Assembly (NCBI GenBank): GCA_030432755.1
Contig: JAUILZ010000003.1
Coordinates: 1 to 64,000, forward strand
Source: Gammaproteobacteria bacterium
Lineage (GTDB): Bacteria > Pseudomonadota > Gammaproteobacteria > Arenicellales > Poriferihabitantaceae
DNA length: 64,000 nucleotides
Direction: 5' to 3'
This document shows, piece by piece, positions 25,447 through 34,333 of this stretch. The translations under genes were made by a program, and so were the position numbers. The notes below the pieces were generated by a model. The model ran no database searches, was not told the DNA's origin, and worked only from the letters and a program-made list of their open reading frames with translations. Every line of letters begins with the position of its first letter. Position 1 is the stretch's first letter.

Positions 25447-26133
25447 TCAGTGCACCGGCGCGGGCGCTTCGCGTGACAGCCAGGCGCGGATCGCGCTGCG
25501 CACGGTGGCGAGTTCCGTCGCGACGATCGGGTCCAGGCTGGCCTGCTGGAACCAGGCGGCCAGGGCTGGCGGCAGGTCCAGCCGCCGCCGGGTGGCGGCA
25601 AGCAGCTCCTCGGCGATGGCGAGGGTGGGCGGATAGGTCCAGTCCGCGGCGCACGGGGTTTCACCACTCAGCCAGGGCGCCGGCGTGACCATGCGATCGA
25701 GCCGGAAGAGCCGGTCGTAGAGGCGATCCTTTACCAGGTCGACCTGGTGTTCCCGCTCGGGGCTCACCGGCTGGCGCGCGTATTTCACCAGTTCCCGGGT
25801 CGCCGGCTCCAGGCGCGTGTCGTGGTAGTGCACCAGGGAACGCTGGCGCGCGCGGGAACGCAGGTCGGGGCTCCAGATGGACGGCTCGGGAACCAGTTCC
25901 TCGAGGTATTCCAGGATCGCCTGGGAATCGTGCAGCACCCAGTCGTCGACGCTGATGGCGGGAATGGAACCCGCCGCCACCAGGGCCTGGTAATCGGTGG
26001 TCTGGTAGCTTCCGCCCGGCGGTTCGCGCTCCTCGAAAGCGATGCCTTTCAAGCGCAGTACGGCGCGGACCTTGGCGCAGTAAGGACTCTGCGGCAGCGC
26101 GTAGAGAACCAGCGGGCGCCTCGCCTTGCTCAC
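25447..26133 (-). CDS. Glutathione S-transferase family protein
   Basis: A 228-residue GST-like protein. The N-terminal thioredoxin-like domain has YALPQSPYCAKVRAVLRLKG (about 9-28) and the cis-proline SIPAISVDD, and LHDSQAILEYLEE binds glutathione's glutamyl part. The C-terminal domain is all helical. GTG 26133 overlaps the purK TGA as GTGA, which both fixes the start and implies translational coupling to purine synthesis. The link in function is unexplained. Confidence 0.8.
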   Translation of the reverse strand: MSKARRPLVLYALPQSPYCAKVRAVLRLKGIAFEEREPPGGSYQTTDYQALVAAGSIPAISVDDWVLHDSQAILEYLEELVPEPSIWSPDLRSRARQRSLVHYHDTRLEPATRELVKYARQPVSPEREHQVDLVKDRLYDRLFRLDRMVTPAPWLSGETPCAADWTYPPTLAIAEELLAATRRRLDLPPALAAWFQQASLDPIVATELATVRSAIRAWLSREAPAPVH

Positions 26134-27248
26134 TCCGAAGACAGGCGAGCCAGCGCCAGGTCGAGCATCCCGCGATGGAACGGGTCCAGAGTGTGCCGCA
26201 ATCCTTCGCAGGTCGATTGCAGAGCATCGCGATCCGCGCCATGGACATTGATATGCCCGAGCTTGCGGTTCTCGCGCCAGCTCTTGCCGTACCACCAGCA
26301 CTGGATGCCGGGCAGTGACTGCCAGACCGGGTTCCAGTGACAGCCGATCAGGTTCAGCATCAACGTGCGCCCTTTTACCGGGGGCATCGCTTCGACCGGC
26401 CGGCCGAGAATGGCGAACAGGTGCAGGTCGAACTGGCTGAGATCCGCGCCGGCCTGGGTCCAGTGACCACTGTTGTGCACCCGCGGCGCGAGTTCGTTCA
26501 CCAGCAGTTCGCGCCCCGCGTGAAAACATTCCATCGCCATGACGCCGACATAGTCGAGGCTGTCCATAACCCGGCCCAGCATCTCCTCCGCCACGGGTTG
26601 CAGCTCGGCGATGTCCACCGCGGGGGCCAGGGTGTATCGCAGCATTCCGGCCTGGTGATGATTCTCCACCAGGGGAAAGAACGCCTTAGCGCCATCGCGA
26701 AAGCGCGCGCCCACCAGCGACAGTTCGCGCGAGAAGTTGATCTTGCGCTCGGCGATGATGCCGCCGTAGGCCTCCGCCGGAATACCGCTATCGTCGCCCG
26801 CGCCGAGCACCCACTGACCCTTGCCGTCATAGCCGTCGCGAACGCTCTTTACCACCAGGTCTTCGCCGAGGCGAAGCCGCGCGGCATCGAGGTCTTCCGG
26901 GCTGGCGATACCTTGCCAGGGTGAGGTGTTCACGGCGAGCTGATCGAGCAGCGCCTTCTGCTGGTCGCGGGCGGGCAGTAGCTTCATCGCCCCTGCATTG
27001 CACCAGGCAGGCGCGTCGCCGAGGCCTTCCACCAGCGTGTTGCCGAGCAGGTGCTCGAGTTCGGCGGTGATCAGGGGATAGCGCTCCAGGATCGCGTCCC
27101 GCTCGAGTGCAATGCGGGTGGTGGAGGTGCCGGGCAGCACCTCGCCCGAGACGTGATCGATGCGATCCACGGAAATACCGAGGCGCGCGCCCGCGGCCGC
27201 CATCATCAAGCCGAGCTGGCCCGCCCCCACGACGAGCAGGTCCGCCAT
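26130..27248 (-). CDS. purK: 5-(carboxyamino)imidazole ribonucleotide synthase PurK
   Basis: A 372-residue ATP-grasp enzyme that converts AIR, bicarbonate and ATP to N5-CAIR in purine synthesis. It begins LLVVGAGQLGLMMA, has VVKSVRDGYDGKGQWVL as the ATP-grasp nucleotide loop, and NELAPRVHNSGHWT, the PurK signature. Its ATG shares one base with the purE stop (TGATG), and its own stop overlaps the GST start. Confidence 0.95.
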   Translation of the reverse strand: MADLLVVGAGQLGLMMAAAGARLGISVDRIDHVSGEVLPGTSTTRIALERDAILERYPLITAELEHLLGNTLVEGLGDAPAWCNAGAMKLLPARDQQKALLDQLAVNTSPWQGIASPEDLDAARLRLGEDLVVKSVRDGYDGKGQWVLGAGDDSGIPAEAYGGIIAERKINFSRELSLVGARFRDGAKAFFPLVENHHQAGMLRYTLAPAVDIAELQPVAEEMLGRVMDSLDYVGVMAMECFHAGRELLVNELAPRVHNSGHWTQAGADLSQFDLHLFAILGRPVEAMPPVKGRTLMLNLIGCHWNPVWQSLPGIQCWWYGKSWRENRKLGHINVHGADRDALQSTCEGLRHTLDPFHRGMLDLALARLSSE

Positions 27249-27760
27249 CAGGCGCGGGGATCGGGGTGATCGAGTACCGCCCGGGTCACCGCCGCGCGGC
27301 GTTCATCGAGGCGCCCGGCGAGATCCGGGTCGTCGAGCGCCAGGATCTGGCAGGCCATGAGACCGGCGTTGTAGGCGCCGCTGGCGCCGATGGCGAGGGT
27401 GCCCACGGCCACGCCGCGGGGCATCTGGACGATGGACAGCAAGCTGTCCATGCCCTTGAGCGCGCGACTCTCCACCGGCACGCCGAGCACCGGCAGCGGG
27501 GTGGCCGACGCGACCATGCCCGGCAGGTGCGCGGCGCCGCCCGCGCCGGCGATGATCACGCGGAATCCGGCGTCCCGAGCGCTGGCGGCGAACGCCATCA
27601 TCTTCTCCGGCGTGCGATGGGCGGAGACCACCTCGCAGTGGTAGGTCACCTCGAGTTCTTCGAGGGCCTCGCAGGCGGCGGACATGGTTTCCCAGTCGCT
27701 GCGCGAGCCCATGATGACGGCGACCCGGGTGCCGTCGGGAGCCTGGTTGGAATCGGTCAT
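27248..27760 (-). CDS. purE: N5-CAIR mutase PurE
   Basis: A 170-residue class I PurE that moves the carboxyl of N5-CAIR to form CAIR. The signatures are [14 protein letters not shown] (about 13-26), [11 protein letters not shown] (the catalytic His), and [16 protein letters not shown]. It is the first gene of purE-purK-GST, with a 1-base overlap to purK. A tRNA gene on the other strand starts 169 bases upstream. Confidence 0.95.
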   Translation of the reverse strand: MTDSNQAPDGTRVAVIMGSRSDWETMSAACEALEELEVTYHCEVVSAHRTPEKMMAFAASARDAGFRVIIAGAGGAAHLPGMVASATPLPVLGVPVESRALKGMDSLLSIVQMPRGVAVGTLAIGASGAYNAGLMACQILALDDPDLAGRLDERRAAVTRAVLDHPDPRA

Positions 27761-27928
27761 GGCCGTGGTCCGGCAAAAGCGGGGATTTTACCCGTCCGCG
27801 CGCGGGGATTCAGGCCCGGGCCGCGGATTTCGCCGGAAACAGGGCGCCGGGCTATTCGCGGAGGAATCATCCCCGAGGGATTCACCCGGACCCTCCCGAT
27901 GAGTACAATACGCGCCTCCTACCGCCGT

Positions 27929-28005
27929 CGGGGTGTAGCTCAGCCTGGTAGAGTACTGCCTTCGGGAGGCAGGGGCCGGAGGTTCGAATCCTCTCACCCC
28001 GACCA
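27929..28005 (+). tRNA. tRNA-Pro (anticodon CGG)
   Basis: A full cloverleaf of 77 bases with encoded CCA. The acceptor is CGGGGTG/CACCCCG, the anticodon arm CTGCC-TTCGGGA-GGCAG gives anticodon CGG (reads CCG, Pro), and the T arm contains GGTTCGAATCC. It is preceded by AT-rich sequence suitable for a promoter. Confidence 0.97.
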
Positions 28006-28087
28006 CACTATTGCGCCCAATGCGATTATTGCCTGATGGCAACGCCGGGAGCGATTGGGATCAGGGCATCGAGAAGGTCTGTTATCG

Positions 28088-29782
28088 TTGGACTACACCC
28101 TGAACAAGGCAGCTATCAAAGCCTGCCTTTTACTGGCGGTCTTGCCCCCACTGTCTTCCTGCACCTACCTGAAGCACACGTCGGCACAGGCGAATTACTC
28201 GCGGATCCAGGACGCCAGTCCCAGCCAGGTCAATCTGAAGCACCTGCTGGATCGCGAAACGTTTTTCGTGATCGGAAAGACACTGGATGACTCCGGCGAC
28301 TACGCGGATTTGCCACTGGCGGTTGCAGCGTACTCGGACAAGTACCGGCAAAACGAGCGGGTAGGCACCATGTTTCTCACTGGTGGCGGGACGCACTTCG
28401 GTCTCAACCTCCCCGAAGGTCAGTACGATCTGCTGGTCTACGCAGACATCAACGGGGATCACGCTTTCGACCCTTCCGAAGTCGTGGGCATGAGCGACAT
28501 CCTGCTTGACGGGTCGATCTATCCCGACCGGATCTCTGGACAGGTCGAAATTCCATTGTCCAATCGACAGGATTCGATTCGACCCGGGACTATCTCCCGA
28601 CCAGAGGGATTCGAAGCCAGACCCTCTCTCTATTACCCGACGGGATCCATCCGTGACCTGGACGACCCACTATTCAGCGAGAACGTGGCGACGCTCGGTC
28701 TGTACGACCCGGCATCCTTCCTGGAACATGCGCCGACCATGTTCTACGCGCTGGAAGAAGACACCGCGCACAAGATCCCCGTCGTGTTCGTCCACGGCGC
28801 TGACGGCAGCCCCAGGTCGTTCGAGCCGATTGTCAGTCGCCTGGACAGGAACCGCTACAAGCCCTGGTTTTTCTACTACCCGTCCGGCGGCGACCTGGAT
28901 CAACTGGCGGATTTCTTCTACAACCTCTTCCTGTCCGGCAAGGTCATTACCCTCGGGAAAATGCCGCTCATCGTGGTCGCGCACAGCATGGGCGGGATCG
29001 TGGTGCGCGAAGCCATCAACAAGTACGAGGGGCGTAGCGGTGAAAACAGGATCGAACTGCTTGTCACGATTGCCAGTCCTCTCGGAGGTCACCCTGCAGC
29101 AGCCAGTGGCGAGAAACACGGACTGATCGTTCTGCCCGCGTGGCGCGACCTGAATCCGGACAGCCGATTTATTCAACAGCTGTACGAGCAACCATTGCCG
29201 GCTTTCGTCAACCACCAGCTCTTCTATGCCTACAGCAACCCTGACCTGTTGAAAGCGGGGGAAAACAGCGATGGCGTCGTACCCCTTTCCAGCCAACTGC
29301 ATCCGGATGCGCAAAAACAGGCCAGCCGGACGTTCGGATTCGATAGCGGCCATGTCGACATACTGTCCAATGAACAGATGATCGACCACCTGTTGGAACT
29401 GATGGCGGGCGTGGACGGCGTCTTTACCGAGGAAAGCTTGGCGGCGATTGCCGCCGGCGGCTTCTCAGTGCCGTCGAATGGCGATTACAGCCCGACCACC
29501 GCGCACCTGATCGGCTATGCGGGCAAGTACCTCGTTCTGCTCGCGCATGGTCGGATCGCGCCCGTGGATGCGCAGCAGGAGCATTTTGTTCGGGCCGTTC
29601 AGGGCGAGGTCGCGGCCTCGACCGAACTCGAGAGAGAGTTTATCGGGTTTATGGAGGAGCACGCCGACCTGGTGCATGACGTGCTTTGTAACGCCCACCC
29701 CGATGGCATTACCGAAGCCCCGGCACCCCAAAGTCCGGCTTGCCGCACATCCACACCACCGGCGAATCCGAGTGACAGCTAA
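28088..29782 (+). CDS. Lipoprotein alpha/beta hydrolase (lipase-like)
   Basis: A 564-residue predicted lipoprotein: a signal ending LPPLSSC precedes an N-terminal domain (about 30-190) that is not recognised, with YDLLVYADINGDHAFDPSE. An alpha/beta-hydrolase domain (about 225-450) has IPVVFVHGADGSPRSFEPI, nucleophile Ser300 in VAHSMGG, and a late SGHVD that may hold the catalytic His. TTG 28088 with GAAGG upstream gives the best signal; the gene has no good ATG. It overlaps the cyclase gene by 11 bases. It probably acts on lipids or polyesters at the outer membrane; substrate unknown. Confidence 0.75.
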   Translation: MDYTLNKAAIKACLLLAVLPPLSSCTYLKHTSAQANYSRIQDASPSQVNLKHLLDRETFFVIGKTLDDSGDYADLPLAVAAYSDKYRQNERVGTMFLTGGGTHFGLNLPEGQYDLLVYADINGDHAFDPSEVVGMSDILLDGSIYPDRISGQVEIPLSNRQDSIRPGTISRPEGFEARPSLYYPTGSIRDLDDPLFSENVATLGLYDPASFLEHAPTMFYALEEDTAHKIPVVFVHGADGSPRSFEPIVSRLDRNRYKPWFFYYPSGGDLDQLADFFYNLFLSGKVITLGKMPLIVVAHSMGGIVVREAINKYEGRSGENRIELLVTIASPLGGHPAAASGEKHGLIVLPAWRDLNPDSRFIQQLYEQPLPAFVNHQLFYAYSNPDLLKAGENSDGVVPLSSQLHPDAQKQASRTFGFDSGHVDILSNEQMIDHLLELMAGVDGVFTEESLAAIAAGGFSVPSNGDYSPTTAHLIGYAGKYLVLLAHGRIAPVDAQQEHFVRAVQGEVAASTELEREFIGFMEEHADLVHDVLCNAHPDGITEAPAPQSPACRTSTPPANPSDS

Positions 29783-31076
29783 CAGTCCCCAATTCGATAT
29801 CGACCGGACATTCGAACTCGCCGAGCAAACCGGTCTGAAGCTCGCGATCAGGGGGCGCCTGGCCGCCCTTATTCTCGTCGGCTTGTGGCTGATCCCGACG
29901 CGTGGCCCCGAGAGAGCAACGGATATCGCCCTGGCACTGCTGCTGCTCGCCGCCCTCGGCATCATCCATTACCTGCTCATCGGCTCCAACTGGGACCGCG
30001 GATGGGTGAAGTACGTCTTCGTGAGTATCGACGTGCTTCTGCTGTCGGTGGCGGTTGCCGTGCTGCCACCGGAGCCGGCGGTCCCGGTGCCCCAGATATT
30101 CATGTTCCGGTTCGGCATCTTTCACTACTACTACATCATACTGGGGACCGCGGCCTTCAGCTTTTCACCCGGCCTGGTCCTCTGGTCAGGGGTGCTGGGT
30201 GGTATGGGATGGCTGGCGGCATTCGCCCATGTCCGCTCCGGCATCTCCGATCCGCTGGACTGGAGCGATGCGCTCCGGGATGCGACCAGTGAAAGCTTCA
30301 TCCACATCGTTCTGAACCAGGACTTCGTGGCGTCCGGCACCCGTTTCCAGGAAGCACTCATCTACTTCGTGGTGAGCGTACTGATCGCGATCGTCATGTA
30401 CCGCGCGCGGAGCACCGTCCGCCGCCAACTCGAGGCGGAGCGCGACAAGGCGGCCGTATCGCACCTTTTCGGCCGGTTCGTTCCGGAGTCCGTGGCCGCC
30501 TCGATGATCGAGGACAAGGGCGTTCTCGACCCGACAGAGCGCGAGGCAACGGTCCTTTTCACGGATATTTCCGGGTTTACCCGTCTGACCGAATCCAGGG
30601 GACCGCAGGGCACCCTGGATGTTCTCAACGCGTTTTTCGATAGCGCTACCCAGGTACTCAGCAGGCATAACGGCGTTGTGACCCAGTTCCAGGGGGACGC
30701 CATCCTCGCGGTATTCAACGTTCCCGTGGAGAACCCGGCCCACGCGCAATGCGCCGTCGACGCGGCTGCCAATCTGATCGACAGCGTGCGCGGAAACACC
30801 TTTGCCGGTGAACGGTTGTCGATCCGTATCGGCATCAACACGGGGCCACTCATTGCCGGGAACGTGGGTGGCGGGGGTCGGCAAAGCTACACGGTGCACG
30901 GCGACACGGTGAACCTGGCGGCGCGACTGGAAGCGTTGAACAAGGAACTCGGCACCCTGGTGCTGGTGTCGGAATCAACGAAAATCCTGCTATCGAACGA
31001 CAGCCTGCGGGAAATCGGCGTCCATGACATCAAAGGGCTTAGCAGACCCGTCCCTGTCTTTACCCTGGCCGACTGA
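29772..31076 (+). CDS. Membrane-bound class III adenylate/guanylate cyclase
   Basis: A 434-residue protein. Residues about 28-220 hold about six hydrophobic helices (IILGTAAFSFSPGLVLWSG and others), and the C-terminal class III cyclase domain (about 255-434) has the metal aspartates in VLFTDISGFTRL and QFQGDAILAVF, then YTVHGDTVNLAARLE. It should make cAMP or cGMP from ATP or GTP; substrate specificity is not assigned. GTG 29772 lies inside the hydrolase gene, so the two are coupled. No effector gene is nearby. Confidence 0.85.
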   Translation: MTANSPQFDIDRTFELAEQTGLKLAIRGRLAALILVGLWLIPTRGPERATDIALALLLLAALGIIHYLLIGSNWDRGWVKYVFVSIDVLLLSVAVAVLPPEPAVPVPQIFMFRFGIFHYYYIILGTAAFSFSPGLVLWSGVLGGMGWLAAFAHVRSGISDPLDWSDALRDATSESFIHIVLNQDFVASGTRFQEALIYFVVSVLIAIVMYRARSTVRRQLEAERDKAAVSHLFGRFVPESVAASMIEDKGVLDPTEREATVLFTDISGFTRLTESRGPQGTLDVLNAFFDSATQVLSRHNGVVTQFQGDAILAVFNVPVENPAHAQCAVDAAANLIDSVRGNTFAGERLSIRIGINTGPLIAGNVGGGGRQSYTVHGDTVNLAARLEALNKELGTLVLVSESTKILLSNDSLREIGVHDIKGLSRPVPVFTLAD

Positions 31077-31191
31077 TAGCGCCTGTCCGGCGTCATCCAT
31101 TCCCCGTCGGAACAGGCACAATTGGGGTTTTCTGATGCAATCGACGTTTCGGTAGCGCATGCCGGAAGGGAGATTCGCGTTCAATATTTCC

Positions 31192-32052
31192 CTACTCGCC
31201 TCCCCTATCACGCGACCTGAAAAAATCGCACAATTCGGCGTCGGGAATCTGCCCTGCGGCATAGCCAAAGGTGCCGTGATCCATGATCTCTTTGGCCGCG
31301 GAACGCACCAGGCCCATGACAGTTCTTGCCAACGAACCGCCGATGCTGATCCGGCACACGCCGAGATCGCGTAACTCTCTCACCGTGAGCGGCTTGCCCG
31401 CCAGGCCCATGACCACGTTGAGCGGTCCATCGACTTCGCGGACAAGCGCTCCGATGGTGTCGGCGTCGCGCAGTCCGGGCACATAGAGGCAGTCGGCACC
31501 CGCCTCGCGGTAGAGATTGCAGCGTTTCACCGACTCGGCGAATGGGTCCGGGTGACCGACGAGGTAGCATTCCGCGCGGGCGGTGAGAGTGAAGGGGAAG
31601 TCGAGGCCGCGCGCCGCCTCGCTGGCCGCGCGCACCCGCTCCACCGACAGTTCCAGCGGATACTGTTCGTTGCCGTAGTCCGACGAGAAGTCCTCGATGC
31701 TGCCACCCACGGCGCCCGTGGCGGCGATCATGGCGATGGACTCCGCCACCGTTTCCGGGTCATGACCGTAGCAGTTCTCGCTGTCCATGCTGACCGGCAC
31801 GTCCACCGCCGAGGCGATACGACGCGTTTCGTCGAGAGCGTCATCGCGTGCCAGGGCACCGACATAGTCGGGCAGTCCGAGGCTGAAGGCAATTCCCGCG
31901 CTGGTCGTTGCGATGGCCTGAAATCCTTCCGCCTCCAGTAATCTCGCGCTGCCCGCATTCCAGGCATTGGGCATGACGAAGGTTTCGCCGGCGAGGTGCA
32001 TATCGCGAAACGCCACGGCCTTTGCTGCCTGCTTCGGGCGGGTGTTCTCCAT
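31192..32052 (-). CDS. Isocitrate lyase/PEP mutase family enzyme
   Basis: A 286-residue barrel enzyme of the same superfamily as the gene at 173-1033 but a different subgroup. PNAWNAGSARLLEAEGFQA starts the domain, PVSMDSENCYGHDP is the metal loop (about 86-99), and GSIEDFSSD follows. This subgroup is often annotated as 2-methylisocitrate lyase-like or as carboxyphosphonoenolpyruvate mutase-like. Most members have untested substrates. It stands alone on the minus strand. Confidence 0.8.
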   Translation of the reverse strand: MENTRPKQAAKAVAFRDMHLAGETFVMPNAWNAGSARLLEAEGFQAIATTSAGIAFSLGLPDYVGALARDDALDETRRIASAVDVPVSMDSENCYGHDPETVAESIAMIAATGAVGGSIEDFSSDYGNEQYPLELSVERVRAASEAARGLDFPFTLTARAECYLVGHPDPFAESVKRCNLYREAGADCLYVPGLRDADTIGALVREVDGPLNVVMGLAGKPLTVRELRDLGVCRISIGGSLARTVMGLVRSAAKEIMDHGTFGYAAGQIPDAELCDFFRSRDRGGE

Positions 32053-32226
32053 GGTGGGCTCAGTTACCAGGATTTAGTTTTCCGGATTCTACCCGCAAAG
32101 CACTTCGATCCCTTGTCCGAGCCAAACCAGGCGTTTTGTGTGCAGCAACACGTTTCAATAACCTGAACCGTTTTGCCGCACCCATCGACTCACCTGGTGA
32201 ACACGTCACAAGTGAGGGCACAAGCC

Positions 32227-33228
32227 ATGAATTTCACCGCAATCAAGACGGCAGCCACCTTGACCACACTATTTTCCCTTCCTGCCCTGGCCCAGCAACC
32301 CATTGGTTTCGAGCGCTGGAATCCCTTGCCTTCGTCCTTCGTGGAATTTGGTCGAACCTGCCATGACCTGCAGGCCGACTACAATCATCCCACGGGGTTC
32401 TCCAGTGGCAACCGTGGCAGCGGGGCAATTCCCGCACCCGGGGGAGTACAGACCACGAGCGAAGACAACGTCGAAGAGAGCAAGAAATTCAGACTCAGCG
32501 ACATCGAAGTTCGAACAGACAGCGAAACCGGGGAAAACGTCCTCGACGTCGTGGTTGTCACCAACACCGGCTGGTTCAGGCGCAAGTCCTGGCTGGTCTG
32601 CGGCCTGAGCGAGTTGAACGTGCATCAATGGGCCTCGATTCAGCACCTCACGATCCTCGACGTCGAACGCTACGTGCGAAATGACGAATACCGTTGGGCG
32701 GCGATCATCCAGGAAGACCCTTTCGGGGTGGAAACGTGGTTCCTCACCGGGTCCACCGAGGACTCGATCAATTTTCAGGCAAGCATTGATCGGGATCTGG
32801 AAGGCTGGCGGGTGGTGGATGTCGAACCCGTGGACCACGATGACGACCACTGTCAGTCTAACGACGGGAAGGAGGCCTGTGGAGGAGAGACGACCTACGC
32901 CGCCATCCTGGTCAAGAATGCGGGCGCGAACCAGGTGGACTGGTCTTTCAAGGATGGATATACCAGTGACAACCTGGTACCCGAAGGTTTTCAGCTCGTC
33001 GACCGTGAGCGAACAGGCGCACAGAACTGGCCGGCAGGATGGAAGGAAGCAAGGCTCAGCGTGCGCGTCGACAACGAGGACTTTACCACCGAGAACCTGA
33101 CGCAGGATAACGTGCACTGGTTCAACTATGGTTCCAACGGCATCATCATCGATCTGGAATGGGACCACATGGGCGTTTACGGCAGCGGGCTCTACGATTG
33201 GTACATCGTCATGGCCCAGAACTGGTAA
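32227..33228 (+). CDS. Secreted protein of unknown function with repeated modules
   Basis: A 333-residue exported protein (signal peptide 1-22, cleavage near LPALAQQ). I do not recognise the family. The middle and C-terminal parts repeat a loose module of about 55-60 residues: YRWAAIIQEDPFGVETWFLTG, then GWRVVDVEPV, and later TTYAAILVKNAGANQVDWSF, then GFQLVDRE. The rhythm resembles bacterial tandem-repeat domains of the BTRD1/polyglycine-hydrolase type, but I cannot confirm it. Four cysteines could form disulfides. The TPP riboswitch follows. Confidence 0.65.
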   Translation: MNFTAIKTAATLTTLFSLPALAQQPIGFERWNPLPSSFVEFGRTCHDLQADYNHPTGFSSGNRGSGAIPAPGGVQTTSEDNVEESKKFRLSDIEVRTDSETGENVLDVVVVTNTGWFRRKSWLVCGLSELNVHQWASIQHLTILDVERYVRNDEYRWAAIIQEDPFGVETWFLTGSTEDSINFQASIDRDLEGWRVVDVEPVDHDDDHCQSNDGKEACGGETTYAAILVKNAGANQVDWSFKDGYTSDNLVPEGFQLVDRERTGAQNWPAGWKEARLSVRVDNEDFTTENLTQDNVHWFNYGSNGIIIDLEWDHMGVYGSGLYDWYIVMAQNW

Positions 33229-33358
33229 CCAATCCCGAGAAAATGAAACTTTAGTGCTACCGTTTGCAATCCCTGATCGCTACCGACCTGGAGTCGGCAG
33301 CGGTCAATTTCCGACGCACCGCTTGCCATCGCAATCGAGTCTCGTTATCCTCGCGCCT

Positions 33359-33438
33359 ACCGTTGGGGTGCCGAAAGGCTGAGAGGCGCAAGCCGACCCA
33401 TCGAACCTGATCCGGGTAATGCCGGCGAAGGAAACGGT
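33359..33438 (+). ncRNA. TPP (thiamin pyrophosphate) riboswitch aptamer
   Basis: Matches the THI box in order: GGGGTGCC, GGCTGAGAGG, GACCC, GAACCTGATCCGGGTAATGCC and GCGAAGGAA. P1 can form from ACCGTT (33359-33364) and AACGGT (33433-33438). It lies about 70 bases upstream of thiD. Confidence 0.93.
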
Positions 33439-33477
33439 TTCCTCTCCTGATTCGTCCTGCCAGGCTGCTGGCGCACC

Positions 33478-33508
33478 GTTTCCTCCGCCCAATGACGCGA
33501 GGAAACCG
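33478..33508 (+). promoter_or_regulatory. Shine-Dalgarno sequestering hairpin of the TPP riboswitch
   Basis: GTTTCCTC (33478-33485) is complementary to GAGGAAAC (33499-33506), which contains the thiD Shine-Dalgarno. AAGGAAAC at the aptamer edge (33428-33435) could compete for the same GTTTCCT strand. This fits translational OFF switching when TPP is bound. Confidence 0.65.
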
Positions 33509-34333
33509 TTGACGAAGACTGTTCCATCCCCTGCCCCCATCGCACTGACCATTGCCGGTTCGGACAGCAGTGGCGGCGCCGGCGTCCAGGCGGATATGAA
33601 GACGTTCTCGGCGCTCGGCGTCTATGGCGCCAGCGTGATCGTCGCGCTCACAGCGCAGAACACACGAACCGTGAGCGCCGTGCAGGTGGTTTCGAGCGAC
33701 ATGATCCGCGCGCAGATCGACGCGGTACTGGACGATCTCGACGTGGCGGCGATCAAGATCGGCATGCTGGCGAATGCGGCGGTGATCGAGGCCGCACATG
33801 GCGCGCTCGAACGCTATGACGGACCGGTGGTGCTGGACCCGGTGATGATCTCCAAGTCGGGGCATCGACTGCTGGACGACTGCGCCATTCAATGCCTGAA
33901 AGAGCGACTATTGCCGCGGGCCACGCTGCTGACGCCCAACCTGCCGGAGGCCGCCGCGCTGCTTGACCATCCCGTTGCGTCGACGGATGCCGAGGTCCTG
34001 CGACAGGGGCACGCACTGAGCCAACTCGGCACCACTTCGGTCCTGATGAAGGGCGGCCATGCCGACGGCAACGAATGCACGGACTGGCTGATCGATGTTT
34101 CCGCGGAAACAACTTCCTTCCACGCGCCGCGTATCCATACACGCAATACCCATGGCACCGGCTGTACGCTCTCGGCAGCCATCGCCGCGGGGTTCGCCAA
34201 AAACCTGTCGCTACAGGATGCCGTCGGCGAGGCGCACGCCTACCTGCATGCCGCCATCCGCGCCGCTGACCGTCTCCGTGTCGGCAACGGACACGGCCCA
34301 GTCCATCACTTCCACGCGACCTGGCCGGCATGA
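33509..34333 (+). CDS. thiD: Hydroxymethylpyrimidine/phosphomethylpyrimidine kinase ThiD
   Basis: A 274-residue ribokinase-fold kinase that phosphorylates HMP twice to HMP-PP. The N-terminus is IALTIAGSDSSGGAGVQADM and the C-terminal anion hole is HGTGCTLSAAIAAG. The best start is TTG 33509, six bases after GAGG; no usable ATG exists in frame nearby. It is the first gene of the thiamin operon, under the TPP riboswitch, with an ATGA overlap with thiO. Confidence 0.93.
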   Translation: MTKTVPSPAPIALTIAGSDSSGGAGVQADMKTFSALGVYGASVIVALTAQNTRTVSAVQVVSSDMIRAQIDAVLDDLDVAAIKIGMLANAAVIEAAHGALERYDGPVVLDPVMISKSGHRLLDDCAIQCLKERLLPRATLLTPNLPEAAALLDHPVASTDAEVLRQGHALSQLGTTSVLMKGGHADGNECTDWLIDVSAETTSFHAPRIHTRNTHGTGCTLSAAIAAGFAKNLSLQDAVGEAHAYLHAAIRAADRLRVGNGHGPVHHFHATWPA

